From positions 1 through 12,578 of the forward strand of contig JAEYEN010000127.1 of assembly GCA_023403375.1 (NCBI GenBank): 12,578 nucleotides of DNA. The letters run 5' to 3'. Position numbers and translations under genes: made by a program. Positions 1 to 6,068 of this stretch are shown piece by piece. The notes beneath the pieces were generated by a model that saw nothing but the letters and a program-made list of their open reading frames with translations, had not been told where the DNA came from and made no database searches. The first letter of the stretch is position 1; every line of letters starts with the position of its first letter. Origin of the DNA: Bacillota bacterium. Lineage in GTDB: Bacteria; Bacillota; Clostridia; Christensenellales; Borkfalkiaceae.

Positions 1-512
1 TAGTATACGCACCCCTTCGTTATCGCGCCGTTTATTTCGGATAGCGGGGCAGGTAACGAAACCGAACGCGACGCGGTCGTAACAACCTGAATACCTAAAA
101 GTTCAAACAGCGTTCCGATAAAAATATAAGCGGCGGCAGTGAATATATACGCGCCCAGAAACTTGTTTCTAGACGGGCTTGCTTTTTCCGCCATATCGGA
201 GAAGGTTCCCACCGCGGTTTCCAGCACCAACTGGAATTTTCCGGGGACGTACTTGAATTTAGGTATAACGAATATTCTCACTATAACCGCAAAAATCAGT
301 ATTACGGCGGTTACCGAGAACGCGGAAATCAGCCCGGGGTTTACTTCTAACCCGAATAAACCTATCTTGTTGCTTTCGTGAAGAACCTGGTCGCGCATCG
401 CTTCGTTTATGCTCTCTCCGCTTCCGCTCTCGGGCAATAAAAATATTCCGACAAGCAATAACGCTATTATAATAAGTCCCACGATTAAAACAATCGCTTT
501 TTTCTTTTTCAT
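1..512 (-). CDS. atpB: F0F1 ATP synthase subunit a, N-terminal part (runs off left edge)
   Basis: This is the membrane subunit of the F-type ATP synthase that forms the ion half-channels next to the c-ring. Translating the minus strand from the ATG at 512 gives an open frame of 170 codons to the window edge. It starts with a lysine-rich N-terminus and a hydrophobic helix (about residues 6-26), followed by a second helix ending in VRIFVIP, then the family-like stretch PGKFQLVLETAVGTF, a third helix (FLGAYIFTAAAYIFIGTLFE) and LPAPLSEINGAI, which matches the subunit a region before the conserved channel helices. The critical channel arginine lies further downstream, outside the window, so H+ versus Na+ use cannot be judged. 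The start is supported by AGGTGAG a few bases upstream. The gene is probably the first of the atp operon and diverges from a LysR-type regulator; no atpI-like gene precedes it here. Confidence 0.85.
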   Translation of the reverse strand, partial: MKKKKAIVLIVGLIIIALLLVGIFLLPESGSGESINEAMRDQVLHESNKIGLFGLEVNPGLISAFSVTAVILIFAVIVRIFVIPKFKYVPGKFQLVLETAVGTFSDMAEKASPSRNKFLGAYIFTAAAYIFIGTLFELLGIQVVTTASRSVSLPAPLSEINGAITKGCVY

Positions 513-527
513 ACTCACCTTTCCGCT

Positions 528-545
528 CAACCGCTTCGTCGGTTG
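528..545 (-). promoter_or_regulatory. Hairpin in the atpB leader
   Basis: CAACCG (528-533) and CGGTTG (540-545) are perfect inverted repeats around a 6-nt loop, placed 7 nt upstream of the atpB Shine-Dalgarno sequence. There is no T-run after it in either direction, so it is not a terminator. It may be an mRNA stability or translation element, or a DNA-binding site; the sequence alone does not decide. Confidence 0.35.
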
Positions 546-571
546 CGCATATGTTAGTTTTAAGTTAATCT

Positions 572-601
572 ATTTTAAGTATTTCCAATACTATTTTCCA
601 A
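572..601 (-). promoter_or_regulatory. Possible atpB promoter
   Basis: On the minus strand TTGGAA (601-596) and TAAAAT (577-572) are separated by 18 bp. The spacer holds a short inverted repeat, AGTATT-TCC-AATACT (578-592). The match to consensus is moderate and other A/T-rich hexamers lie nearby, so this is a tentative assignment. Confidence 0.3.
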
Positions 602-611
602 ACAATACCGC

Positions 612-640
612 TTGACATATCTAATGCCAATTATTATAAT
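612..640 (+). promoter_or_regulatory. Consensus sigma-A promoter of the lysR gene
   Basis: TTGACA (612-617) and TATAAT (635-640) match both hexamers perfectly with a 17-bp spacer. Transcription should start near 647, giving an untranslated leader of about 67 nt before the LysR ATG. A perfect inverted repeat TTACAA-N4-TTGTAA (645-660) spans the predicted start point, and ATATC-N5-GATAT (684-698), which fits the T-N11-A pattern of LysR boxes, lies between start point and ATG. Both are candidate autoregulatory operators. Confidence 0.8.
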
Positions 641-713
641 ATGGTTACAACTATTTGTAAAATATATATTTCTAATGGTTGTTATATCTTTTTGATATGG
701 TTAAGGGTGTAAA

Positions 714-1601
714 ATGAACACTAATTTCGAAAACTATAAAACCTTTTATTTCGTTGCCAAATACGGCAATATAACCGCCGCGGCGGAAGCGCTTTTTTCG
801 GAACAACCCAACGTAACAAGGTCGATAAAGAATTTAGAGCGCGATTTAGGGTGCACGCTGTTTACGCGTTCCAATAAAGGCGTTACGCTCACGCCGGAGG
901 GCGAAAAACTTTACAGAAGGGTTTCTATTGCCTATGCGCAAATTTCCGCGGCAGAACAGGAACTTGCGCTATATAACGGGTTGGACGAAGGGATTATCCG
1001 CGTCGGCGTTTCGGAAACCGCATTGCACGAGGTTTTGGTTAACGCGCTCGTAAAATATCACGCGCTTTACCCTAAAATCAAGTTTAACCTTGTCAACCTT
1101 CCAAATATTCAGGCGATAAGCGCGGTTAAAAATCAGGCGGTCGATTTTGCGTTAATAGCCACCCCGTTCACGTTGGAAAAATCTATCATGTCGGTACCCG
1201 TCAAAAAATTTCAGGACATTCTGATTTGCGCGGACAGATATAAATATCTGACTAACGATAAAGTAAGTTTTAGTGAAATTTGTAAGCACTGCCTGATAAG
1301 TCTTAACAAATCCACAAAAACGTACGAATTTTATAGCGGAATTTTCAGAAAATACGGGTTAGATTTTGCGCCCGATATAGAAGTTTCCACGTCTAATCAG
1401 ATTTTACCTATCGTGCAAAATAATCTGGGCATAGGTTTTATTCCCGAATCCTTTGCCGAAAAGGAACTGAGAAACGGCGAAGTGTACAGGCTTTATACGG
1501 AGCAGGACCTTCCCCCGCGTGAAGTTTGCATTATAAAACGTACGGACGTTTCGCTTTCCGTTGCGGCAAAAGAACTCGAAAAAATATTGAAAGAACTTTA
1601 A
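714..1601 (+). CDS. LysR-family transcriptional regulator
   Basis: A full-length LysR-type regulator of 295 residues, the normal family size. Residues about 4-62 form the winged helix-turn-helix; the recognition region reads ITAAAEALFSEQPNVTRSIK and is followed by the typical LGCTLFTRSNKGVTLTPEGE wing. A linker helix leads to the two-lobed effector domain (about 92-295), with a hinge-like segment near SEICKHCLISLNKS and IGFIPESFAEKEL near the end. AAGGGTG four bases before the ATG serves as ribosome binding site. It is transcribed divergently from atpB, the layout in which LysR regulators often control their neighbour, but the effector is unknown and the ATP synthase link is inference. It has a perfect promoter of its own. 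No clear terminator follows it before the next promoter at 1735. Confidence 0.93.
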   Translation: MNTNFENYKTFYFVAKYGNITAAAEALFSEQPNVTRSIKNLERDLGCTLFTRSNKGVTLTPEGEKLYRRVSIAYAQISAAEQELALYNGLDEGIIRVGVSETALHEVLVNALVKYHALYPKIKFNLVNLPNIQAISAVKNQAVDFALIATPFTLEKSIMSVPVKKFQDILICADRYKYLTNDKVSFSEICKHCLISLNKSTKTYEFYSGIFRKYGLDFAPDIEVSTSNQILPIVQNNLGIGFIPESFAEKELRNGEVYRLYTEQDLPPREVCIIKRTDVSLSVAAKELEKILKEL

Positions 1602-1734
1602 TTATATTGCTTTAACTAAATACGACAGATTGTGTGTTTTCGTCGTTTTAATTGAGTTTTTTTGTCGTTTCACTGAGTTTTTACTCGGAGAAAAGTAAAA
1701 TACGCTAAACAAAAATAATTTCTCCCCCATTCGC
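1602..1734. other. AT-rich spacer between lysR and tRNA-Ala
   Basis: No gene is visible. An imperfect tandem pair begins with GTCGTTT at 1642 and 1664 (22-bp offset), and each copy ends in a GAGTTTTT-like stretch. A 6-bp hairpin (CTGAGT 1673-1678 / ACTCGG 1683-1688, one G-T pair) follows but lacks a T-run, so lysR transcription may read on toward the tRNA. Confidence 0.4.
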
Positions 1735-1763
1735 TTGAAAAAACTAAAAAATTGTATTATAAT
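1735..1763 (+). promoter_or_regulatory. Promoter of tRNA-Ala
   Basis: TTGAAA (1735-1740) and TATAAT (1758-1763) have a 17-bp spacer. The predicted start near 1770 is only about 7 nt before the mature tRNA 5' end, as is usual for a single tRNA transcription unit. Confidence 0.75.
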
Positions 1764-1776
1764 CTAAATTGAGTTC

Positions 1777-1852
1777 GGGGGTATGGCGCAGTTGGTAGCG
1801 CGTTTGAATGGCATTCAAAAGGCCACGAGTTCGAATCTCGTTATCTCCACCA
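1777..1852 (+). tRNA. tRNA-Ala (anticodon GGC)
   Basis: A complete cloverleaf of 76 nt with encoded CCA. The acceptor GGGGGTA (1777-1783) pairs with TATCTCC (1842-1848), including the G3:U70 wobble that is the main alanine identity element. The D-stem is GCGC/GCGC. The anticodon stem TTTGA/TCAAA encloses loop ATGGCAT, with anticodon GGC at 1810-1812. The T-stem ACGAG/CTCGT holds loop TTCGAAT. The gene reads GCC/GCU codons, stands alone, and has its own promoter and terminator. Confidence 0.95.
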
Positions 1853-1890
1853 AAACAAAAAAGACGGTTTTTGCCGTCTTTTTTTGTTTT
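1853..1890 (+). terminator. Rho-independent terminator after tRNA-Ala (bidirectional shape)
   Basis: AAGACGG (1861-1867) pairs with CCGTCTT (1874-1880) around a 6-nt loop, flanked by an A-run on the left and T7 on the right. The mirrored A and T runs let it work in both directions, so it can also stop any minus-strand transcript coming from the GNAT gene at 1937. Confidence 0.85.
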
Positions 1891-1936
1891 ATAATCCATC
1901 TATTTGCTTTTAATATAAAAACCAAACCGACGGTTT

Positions 1937-2426
1937 TTACAACGTTTTATAGTAAAGGCAAATGTCTTCATAATTACCGTTAATCAAGCGGAAACCGCCT
2001 TTAACCGTGCCTATTTTAACAAAGTCAAGACGTTCATAAAGTTTTTTTGCGCTTTCGTTAGTCGTAACTACTTCGTTAAACTGCAAATTCTTAAACCCAT
2101 GTAATTTTCCTTGTATCAGGCAGTCCGAAACGAGTTTTTTGCCTATATGCTTTCCGCGCAATTCTTTTTTACAGCGTAACTCGCGTTGCAGATATGCCCG
2201 CATCGACCGACGTTGTTCGGATGAAGCATGTATAATCCGCAAACCGTCTGCGTATTTTCGTCAACCGCCACGGCGGTGTACGTCTGTCCCGCAAAAAATT
2301 CTTCGCCGGACCGCTCCGTAAGTTCCGTTTCCTGCGGAAAAGCCACGCCGTCGGCAACTACTTCATTCCATATTTTTACCATTTGCGGCAAATCTTTTTC
2401 TCGAATTTTCTTACCGTTATATCCAT
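1937..2426 (-). pseudogene. GNAT-family N-acetyltransferase, broken by two single-base frameshifts
   Basis: The family transfers an acetyl group from acetyl-CoA to an amine; the substrate here is unknown. The ATG at 2426 has a good ribosome binding site (AGGTGA, 5 nt away) and opens MDITVRK, but the frame stops after 16 codons. Adding one A to the AAAA run near 2405-2408 gives MDITVRKIREKDLPQMVKIW, a normal GNAT start. The frame then runs through EEFFAGQTYTAVAVDE and GRCGHICNASYAVKK and breaks again at an A6 run (2165-2170). Adding one A there continues as ELRGKHIGKKLV, the acetyl-CoA motif (RGxxIG), and on to NGNYEDICLYYKTL. The repaired protein would be 163 residues, the usual size. The second site is A AAA AAG in phase, a known -1 slippery heptamer. 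The gene follows coaE by 28 nt and is probably the end of the polA transcript. Sequencing error is the main alternative to a true pseudogene. Confidence 0.8.
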
Positions 2427-2454
2427 AACTGTCACCTGTTAATTTTCAATTTTT

Positions 2455-3042
2455 TCAAAAATTTTTAATTGCGCAAATTACTTTTTCTTTCAGTTCCGCC
2501 ATCGCTCCGTCGTTATCGATAACGGTATATGGCGACAAGTCGAATTCCTGGTAATTTATCTGCGCGGACATTCTCTTCCTTATCTCTTCTTCGCTTAAAT
2601 CGGAACGCTTTTTCACGCCCGCAATTCGTAAATCAAGTCCGCGCGTTACGACGATAACTCCGTCGAACGTTTTTTGATAATTCCCTTCAAAAAGAAGCGG
2701 CACTTCCACAAACGATAACTCTTTACCCCCGCGCCGCGCCTTGTTAATCGCAGTTTTAAGCACTAACGGGTGCATAATATTTTCAAGTTTTTTCCTTTCG
2801 AAGGCGTCCGAAAAAACTCTTTCCGCCAATTTTTTCTTGTCCGCTTTAAGCACGATTCTGCCGCTCACGCAATCGGGAAAAACGCGCTTTAACCGCCGTT
2901 TAACCTTGCCGTTACGATAAAGTTTATCAATAATCTCGTCGCAACTAACGACGGTATATCCCAGCGACTTTATTATTTCCAGCACGGTAGACTTACCGCT
3001 TCCTATCCCGCCCGTTACGGCTATTACTTTTCTTTTTTTCAT
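2455..3042 (-). CDS. coaE: Dephospho-CoA kinase
   Basis: This enzyme makes the last step of coenzyme A synthesis, phosphorylating the 3'-hydroxyl of the ribose in dephospho-CoA with ATP in the cytoplasm. The 195-residue protein has the usual length. It carries the P-loop GGIGSGKS (about residues 11-18), the early acidic segment SCDEIIDKLY, ENIMHPLVL, the substrate-lid segment VEVPLLFEGNYQKTFDGVIVV, and the late RMSAQINYQEF arginine/glutamine motif. It starts 4 nt after the polA stop codon and has only a weak ribosome binding site, so it is probably translated by coupling with polA. In other Firmicutes polA and coaE are commonly neighbours, often with mutM between them; mutM is absent here. 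Confidence 0.95.
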   Translation of the reverse strand: MKKRKVIAVTGGIGSGKSTVLEIIKSLGYTVVSCDEIIDKLYRNGKVKRRLKRVFPDCVSGRIVLKADKKKLAERVFSDAFERKKLENIMHPLVLKTAINKARRGGKELSFVEVPLLFEGNYQKTFDGVIVVTRGLDLRIAGVKKRSDLSEEEIRKRMSAQINYQEFDLSPYTVIDNDGAMAELKEKVICAIKNF

Positions 3043-3046
3043 AATT

Positions 3047-5596
3047 CTACTTCGCGTCGTACCACGTTTTGCCGTTTCCGACGTCTACCGTAAGCGGCAC
3101 CGATAACGCCGCCGCATTTTCCATTTCTTCTTTTAATAGTTTTTCTACTTGTTCTTTTTCGTCCGCCACCGCGTCGATTATAAGTTCGTCGTGGACTTGA
3201 AGTATAAGTTTAGACTGTAATTTTTCCTTTTTAAGCCTGTCGGAAACGTTTATCATAGCCACTTTGATAATGTCCGCCGCGCTTCCTTGAAGCGGCATAT
3301 TCATCGCGACCCGCTCCCCGAACTGCCGCATCGCAAAGTTGGAAGAGCTTAGTTCTCTGATATATCTGCGCCTGCCCATAAAGGTTTCGGCATAGCCTTT
3401 CTCCTTTGCCTGAGCAACGTTTTTGTCCATATATTCCTTTACTTCGGGGAATTGCTTAAAATAAGAATCGATATATTCTTTTGCCTTAAACGGCGAAATC
3501 CCGAGATTTTTTGCAAGGCCGTATTCGCTTATGCCGTAAATAATGCCAAAGTTCACGGCTTTTGCTTCTCTTCTCATTTTCGGCGTTACCTTTTCTATCG
3601 CCACGCCGAAAACTTTTGCCGCAGTGGAACTATGCACGTCTTCGCCACGTCTGAACGCTTCCATAAGCCCTTTACACCCAGAAAACGCCGCCAGAAGCCG
3701 TAATTCAATCTGCGAATAATCTGCGTCTAGAAGCACTCCGTCCGCACTCCGTGAAGCGAAAAACTTTCTCAACTCCCGCCCTTCGTCATCTCTTACGGGA
3801 ATGTTTTGCAGGTTTGGTTCTTTTGACGATAATCTCCCCGTTGCTGTAACGGTCTGATTGAACGACGTGTGTATCAGGCCCGTCTGTTTGTCTATAAGCG
3901 GCTTAAACCCTTCCACATAGGTCGAATACAGTTTCTGTATTTTTCTGTATCTCAGAATAAGCGGAATAACGGGCGAAGCGTCCGCAAGGCTTTCCAGCAC
4001 GTCTGCATTCGTTGAATAGCCCGTTTTGGTCTTTTTCCCTTTGCCGAGTTTAAGTTTTACAAACAGCACTTCTCCTAACTGTTTGGGCGAATTAACGTTG
4101 AGTTCTGGTTCGCCGCAAAACTCGCGTATTTCCTTTTCCAGTCCGTCCAGAATTTCCCTGTACTTTTCTCCCGTCTTTTTAAGCGCTTCGCCGTCTACCT
4201 TAAAGCCCGTTTCTTCCATATCGAACAAAATCGAAGACAACGGTAACTCTACGTTTTTATAAAGGTCGATGTTTTTTTCTTCGTCAAGCCGCGCGTAAAG
4301 TTCGTTAAACAACGCAAAAAGCGAATATGCAGGCGTTTCTTTATTTAATGAATACTCTTCAAAAACTTCCGTCAGACTTTCGCCGCCGCCCGTAAAATCT
4401 ACAAGATATTTGATAAGCGACACGTCGTCGCAATAAGCGTCAAGCGATAATCCGTATAACTCTTTCAACGTATGCGCACACGTTTTTTTATCGAACAGGA
4501 TAAGACTTTTATCGCTACCGAAAAGCGGCTTTGCGGCGGATAAAACGCTTCTTTCCGAAAGTCCGCCCAACAAATCGCGCGAGAACTTTACTGCATACTC
4601 TTTCTCTCCGTCGGAAAAATTAAGTCCATCTGCCGTTAAAACCACGGCGTAACGCTTTCCGCCGATATATTCCACTATTTTATCTGTATTATCTATATTA
4701 ACGATTTCACGTTCTTCGGGTTCGCTTTTTTCTTCCGCAACAACGCTAAACAAGTCTTCTCTTTTATAAAGCGACTTAAACTCTAACTTTATAAATTCCT
4801 TTTTTACTTCTTCGCCGAATTTTTTCGGAACGCGCATCAAAGAAACGTCTGTACTTACCCCGCATGAAGTATCGATAGTGGCAAGTTTATGCGACAAATA
4901 AGCGGTATCCTTGTTTTCAATAAGTTTTTCGGCAAGTTTGCCTTTTATTTCCGCAATATTTTCATACACGCCGTCTAACGAACCGTATTTCTGAATAAGC
5001 GAAAGCGCGGTCTTTTCTCCAACTCCGGCCACCCCGGGGATATTGTCGGAAGCGTCGCCCATAAGCGATTTTAAGTCTATAATCTGTTTGGGATAAAGCC
5101 CCGTTTTCTGCGTAAAATTCTCTGCGGAATAAACGTCTATGTCGGTTATACCGCGTCGGGTAAAATAAACCGACGTTTCTTCGTCTACAAGTTGAAAAGA
5201 GTCTTTATCGCCGGTGTAAATAAAGGTTTGAGTTTTGGTGTTTTTCGCAATCGTGCCTATAATGTCGTCCGCTTCCGAACCTTCTTTCTCTACTATATAC
5301 ACGCCCATAAGCGTAAGTACCTTTTTAAGTAGCGGTATTTGCGGGCGCAACTCTTCGGGCATAGGCTTTCTCGTCCCTTTGTATTCGGTAAACATTTTGT
5401 GCCTGAAAGTGGGCGCATGCACGTCAAACGCCACGGCAACGTAGTCGGGGTTCACTTCGCTTTGCATTTTGAAAAACATATTCATAAACCCGTAAACGGC
5501 GTTGGTATAAGTTCCGTCTTTTGTGGTTAAAAGCGGCATGGCGTAAAAGGCACGGTTTATTAAACTGTTTCCGTCTATAAGAACTAATTTTTCCAT
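3047..5596 (-). CDS. polA: DNA polymerase I
   Basis: Repair polymerase that fills gaps and removes RNA primers. The start is set at the ATG at 5596 (MEKLVLIDGNSLINRAFYAM), with AAAGG upstream, which gives 849 residues; an in-frame ATG at 5653 would add 19 residues not typical of the family. Domain order: a 5'-3' nuclease (about 1-290) with the acidic residues of LIDGN, AFDVHAP, SEADD, TGDKDS and GDASDNIPG; a degenerate 3'-5' exonuclease domain (about 310-460) in which the usual D-x-E motif reads VVLTADGLNF; and a polymerase domain with motif A DADYSQIELRL (near 622), motif B RREAKAVNFGIIYG (near 674-687) and motif C VHDE (801-804). Proofreading is therefore probably absent, as in Bacillus and Thermus PolA. 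It is the first gene of the polA-coaE-GNAT run. Confidence 0.96.
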   Translation of the reverse strand: MEKLVLIDGNSLINRAFYAMPLLTTKDGTYTNAVYGFMNMFFKMQSEVNPDYVAVAFDVHAPTFRHKMFTEYKGTRKPMPEELRPQIPLLKKVLTLMGVYIVEKEGSEADDIIGTIAKNTKTQTFIYTGDKDSFQLVDEETSVYFTRRGITDIDVYSAENFTQKTGLYPKQIIDLKSLMGDASDNIPGVAGVGEKTALSLIQKYGSLDGVYENIAEIKGKLAEKLIENKDTAYLSHKLATIDTSCGVSTDVSLMRVPKKFGEEVKKEFIKLEFKSLYKREDLFSVVAEEKSEPEEREIVNIDNTDKIVEYIGGKRYAVVLTADGLNFSDGEKEYAVKFSRDLLGGLSERSVLSAAKPLFGSDKSLILFDKKTCAHTLKELYGLSLDAYCDDVSLIKYLVDFTGGGESLTEVFEEYSLNKETPAYSLFALFNELYARLDEEKNIDLYKNVELPLSSILFDMEETGFKVDGEALKKTGEKYREILDGLEKEIREFCGEPELNVNSPKQLGEVLFVKLKLGKGKKTKTGYSTNADVLESLADASPVIPLILRYRKIQKLYSTYVEGFKPLIDKQTGLIHTSFNQTVTATGRLSSKEPNLQNIPVRDDEGRELRKFFASRSADGVLLDADYSQIELRLLAAFSGCKGLMEAFRRGEDVHSSTAAKVFGVAIEKVTPKMRREAKAVNFGIIYGISEYGLAKNLGISPFKAKEYIDSYFKQFPEVKEYMDKNVAQAKEKGYAETFMGRRRYIRELSSSNFAMRQFGERVAMNMPLQGSAADIIKVAMINVSDRLKKEKLQSKLILQVHDELIIDAVADEKEQVEKLLKEEMENAAALSVPLTVDVGNGKTWYDAK

Positions 5597-5692
5597 AAAA
5601 ATACCTTTAAGCGCTTGCTTTATCGCTGAAAATATGCTATTATCATAAAGCAAGTTCGGTGGGAATAGATATATATAGTATATTCTTTATAA

Positions 5693-5721
5693 ATTTTAAC
5701 AAATCTAAACGGATTTTGCAA
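5693..5721 (-). promoter_or_regulatory. Probable polA promoter
   Basis: On the minus strand TTGCAA (5721-5716) and TAAAAT (5698-5693) are 17 bp apart, with an extended -10 TGn just before the -10. Transcription would begin near 5686, giving a leader of about 90 nt. The -35 lies only 20 bp from the divergent tRNA-Leu 5' end, so the two units share this short region. I could not pick a confident promoter for the tRNA. Confidence 0.6.
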
Positions 5722-5740
5722 CAAATAATAAAAACAATTT

Positions 5741-5827
5741 GCCGCTGTGGTGAAACTGGCAGACGCGCTGGACTCAAAATCCAGTGGTAGCGATACCGTG
5801 TCGGTTCGAGTCCGACCAGCGGCACCA
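5741..5827 (+). tRNA. tRNA-Leu (anticodon CAA)
   Basis: An 87-nt class II tRNA with encoded CCA. The acceptor GCCGCTG (5741-5747) pairs perfectly with CAGCGGC (5817-5823). The anticodon stem CTGGA/TCCAG holds loop CTCAAAA, with anticodon CAA at 5775-5777 reading UUG. The long variable arm (GGTA/TACC) is the leucine type, and the T-arm is GTCGG/CCGAC around TTCGAGT. It is a single gene, divergent from polA. Confidence 0.96.
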
Positions 5828-5830
5828 AGC

Positions 5831-5872
5831 AATAACGGTCTGTAAAAAGAATTTACAGACCGTTATTATTTT
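5831..5872 (+). terminator. Terminator of tRNA-Leu
   Basis: A perfect 16-bp stem (5831-5846 with 5852-5867) around a 5-nt loop, followed by ATTTT. It starts 3 nt after the tRNA CCA. The stem is unusually long for a tRNA terminator, while the T-run is short. Confidence 0.8.
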
Positions 5873-5917
5873 AACCATTATTTGTTTTGTGCGCAATTTT
5901 GATACGGGGATTTTTTT

Positions 5918-5940
5918 GTTTACAATTAAATAATGTAAAC
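5918..5940. repeat. Perfect 7-bp inverted repeat in gene-free spacer
   Basis: GTTTACA (5918-5924) and TGTAAAC (5934-5940) flank 9 nt of A/T. There is no gene beside it that would need an operator: tRNA-Leu ends to the left and the lipoprotein gene terminates to the right. It may be a protein-binding site or a remnant. Confidence 0.4.
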
Positions 5941-5959
5941 CTATGGTCGACAAAAAGGC

Positions 5960-5997
5960 AAAAAATAAAGCCGAGAAGAATTTTCCTTCTCGGCTTT
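5960..5997 (-). terminator. Terminator of the BspA-like lipoprotein gene
   Basis: A 12-bp GC-containing stem (5967-5978 with 5986-5997) with a 7-nt loop. On the minus strand it is followed by TATTTTTT. It lies about 70 nt past the lipoprotein stop codon. A second hairpin, GCCGTAG (6013-6019) with CTACGGC (6043-6049) and an inner TAAC/GTTA, lies between the stop codon and this terminator and lacks a T-run on the minus strand. Confidence 0.85.
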
Positions 5998-6068
5998 TAA
6001 TATTTTTTCTTTGCCGTAGTAACAGATTTTACGTCGGTTACCCTACGGCTTTTAATTTGCCGTTTCGA

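Noticed and set aside
1673..1688. Hairpin CTGAGT/ACTCGG after lysR as a terminator
   Set aside because: Short stem with a G-T pair and no T-run on either strand.
1783..1983. Plus-strand open frame of 66 codons starting inside the tRNA region
   Set aside because: It overlaps tRNA-Ala and its terminator; it is a by-product of the tRNA sequence.
2160..2172. Programmed -1 frameshifting as the full explanation of the GNAT gene
   Set aside because: The heptamer A AAA AAG is in phase, but the first lesion near 2405 has no comparable site, so recoding alone cannot restore the protein from its ATG. Decay or a sequence error is more economical.
5597..5653. Upstream in-frame ATG at 5653 as the polA start
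   Set aside because: It adds 19 residues absent from the family, while the ATG at 5596 has AAAGG and gives the standard N-terminus EKLVLIDGN.
5967..6053. Small plus-strand RNA between tRNA-Leu and the lipoprotein gene
   Set aside because: Two hairpins could end a plus-strand transcript, but no convincing plus-strand promoter was found, and both fit the lipoprotein 3' untranslated region.
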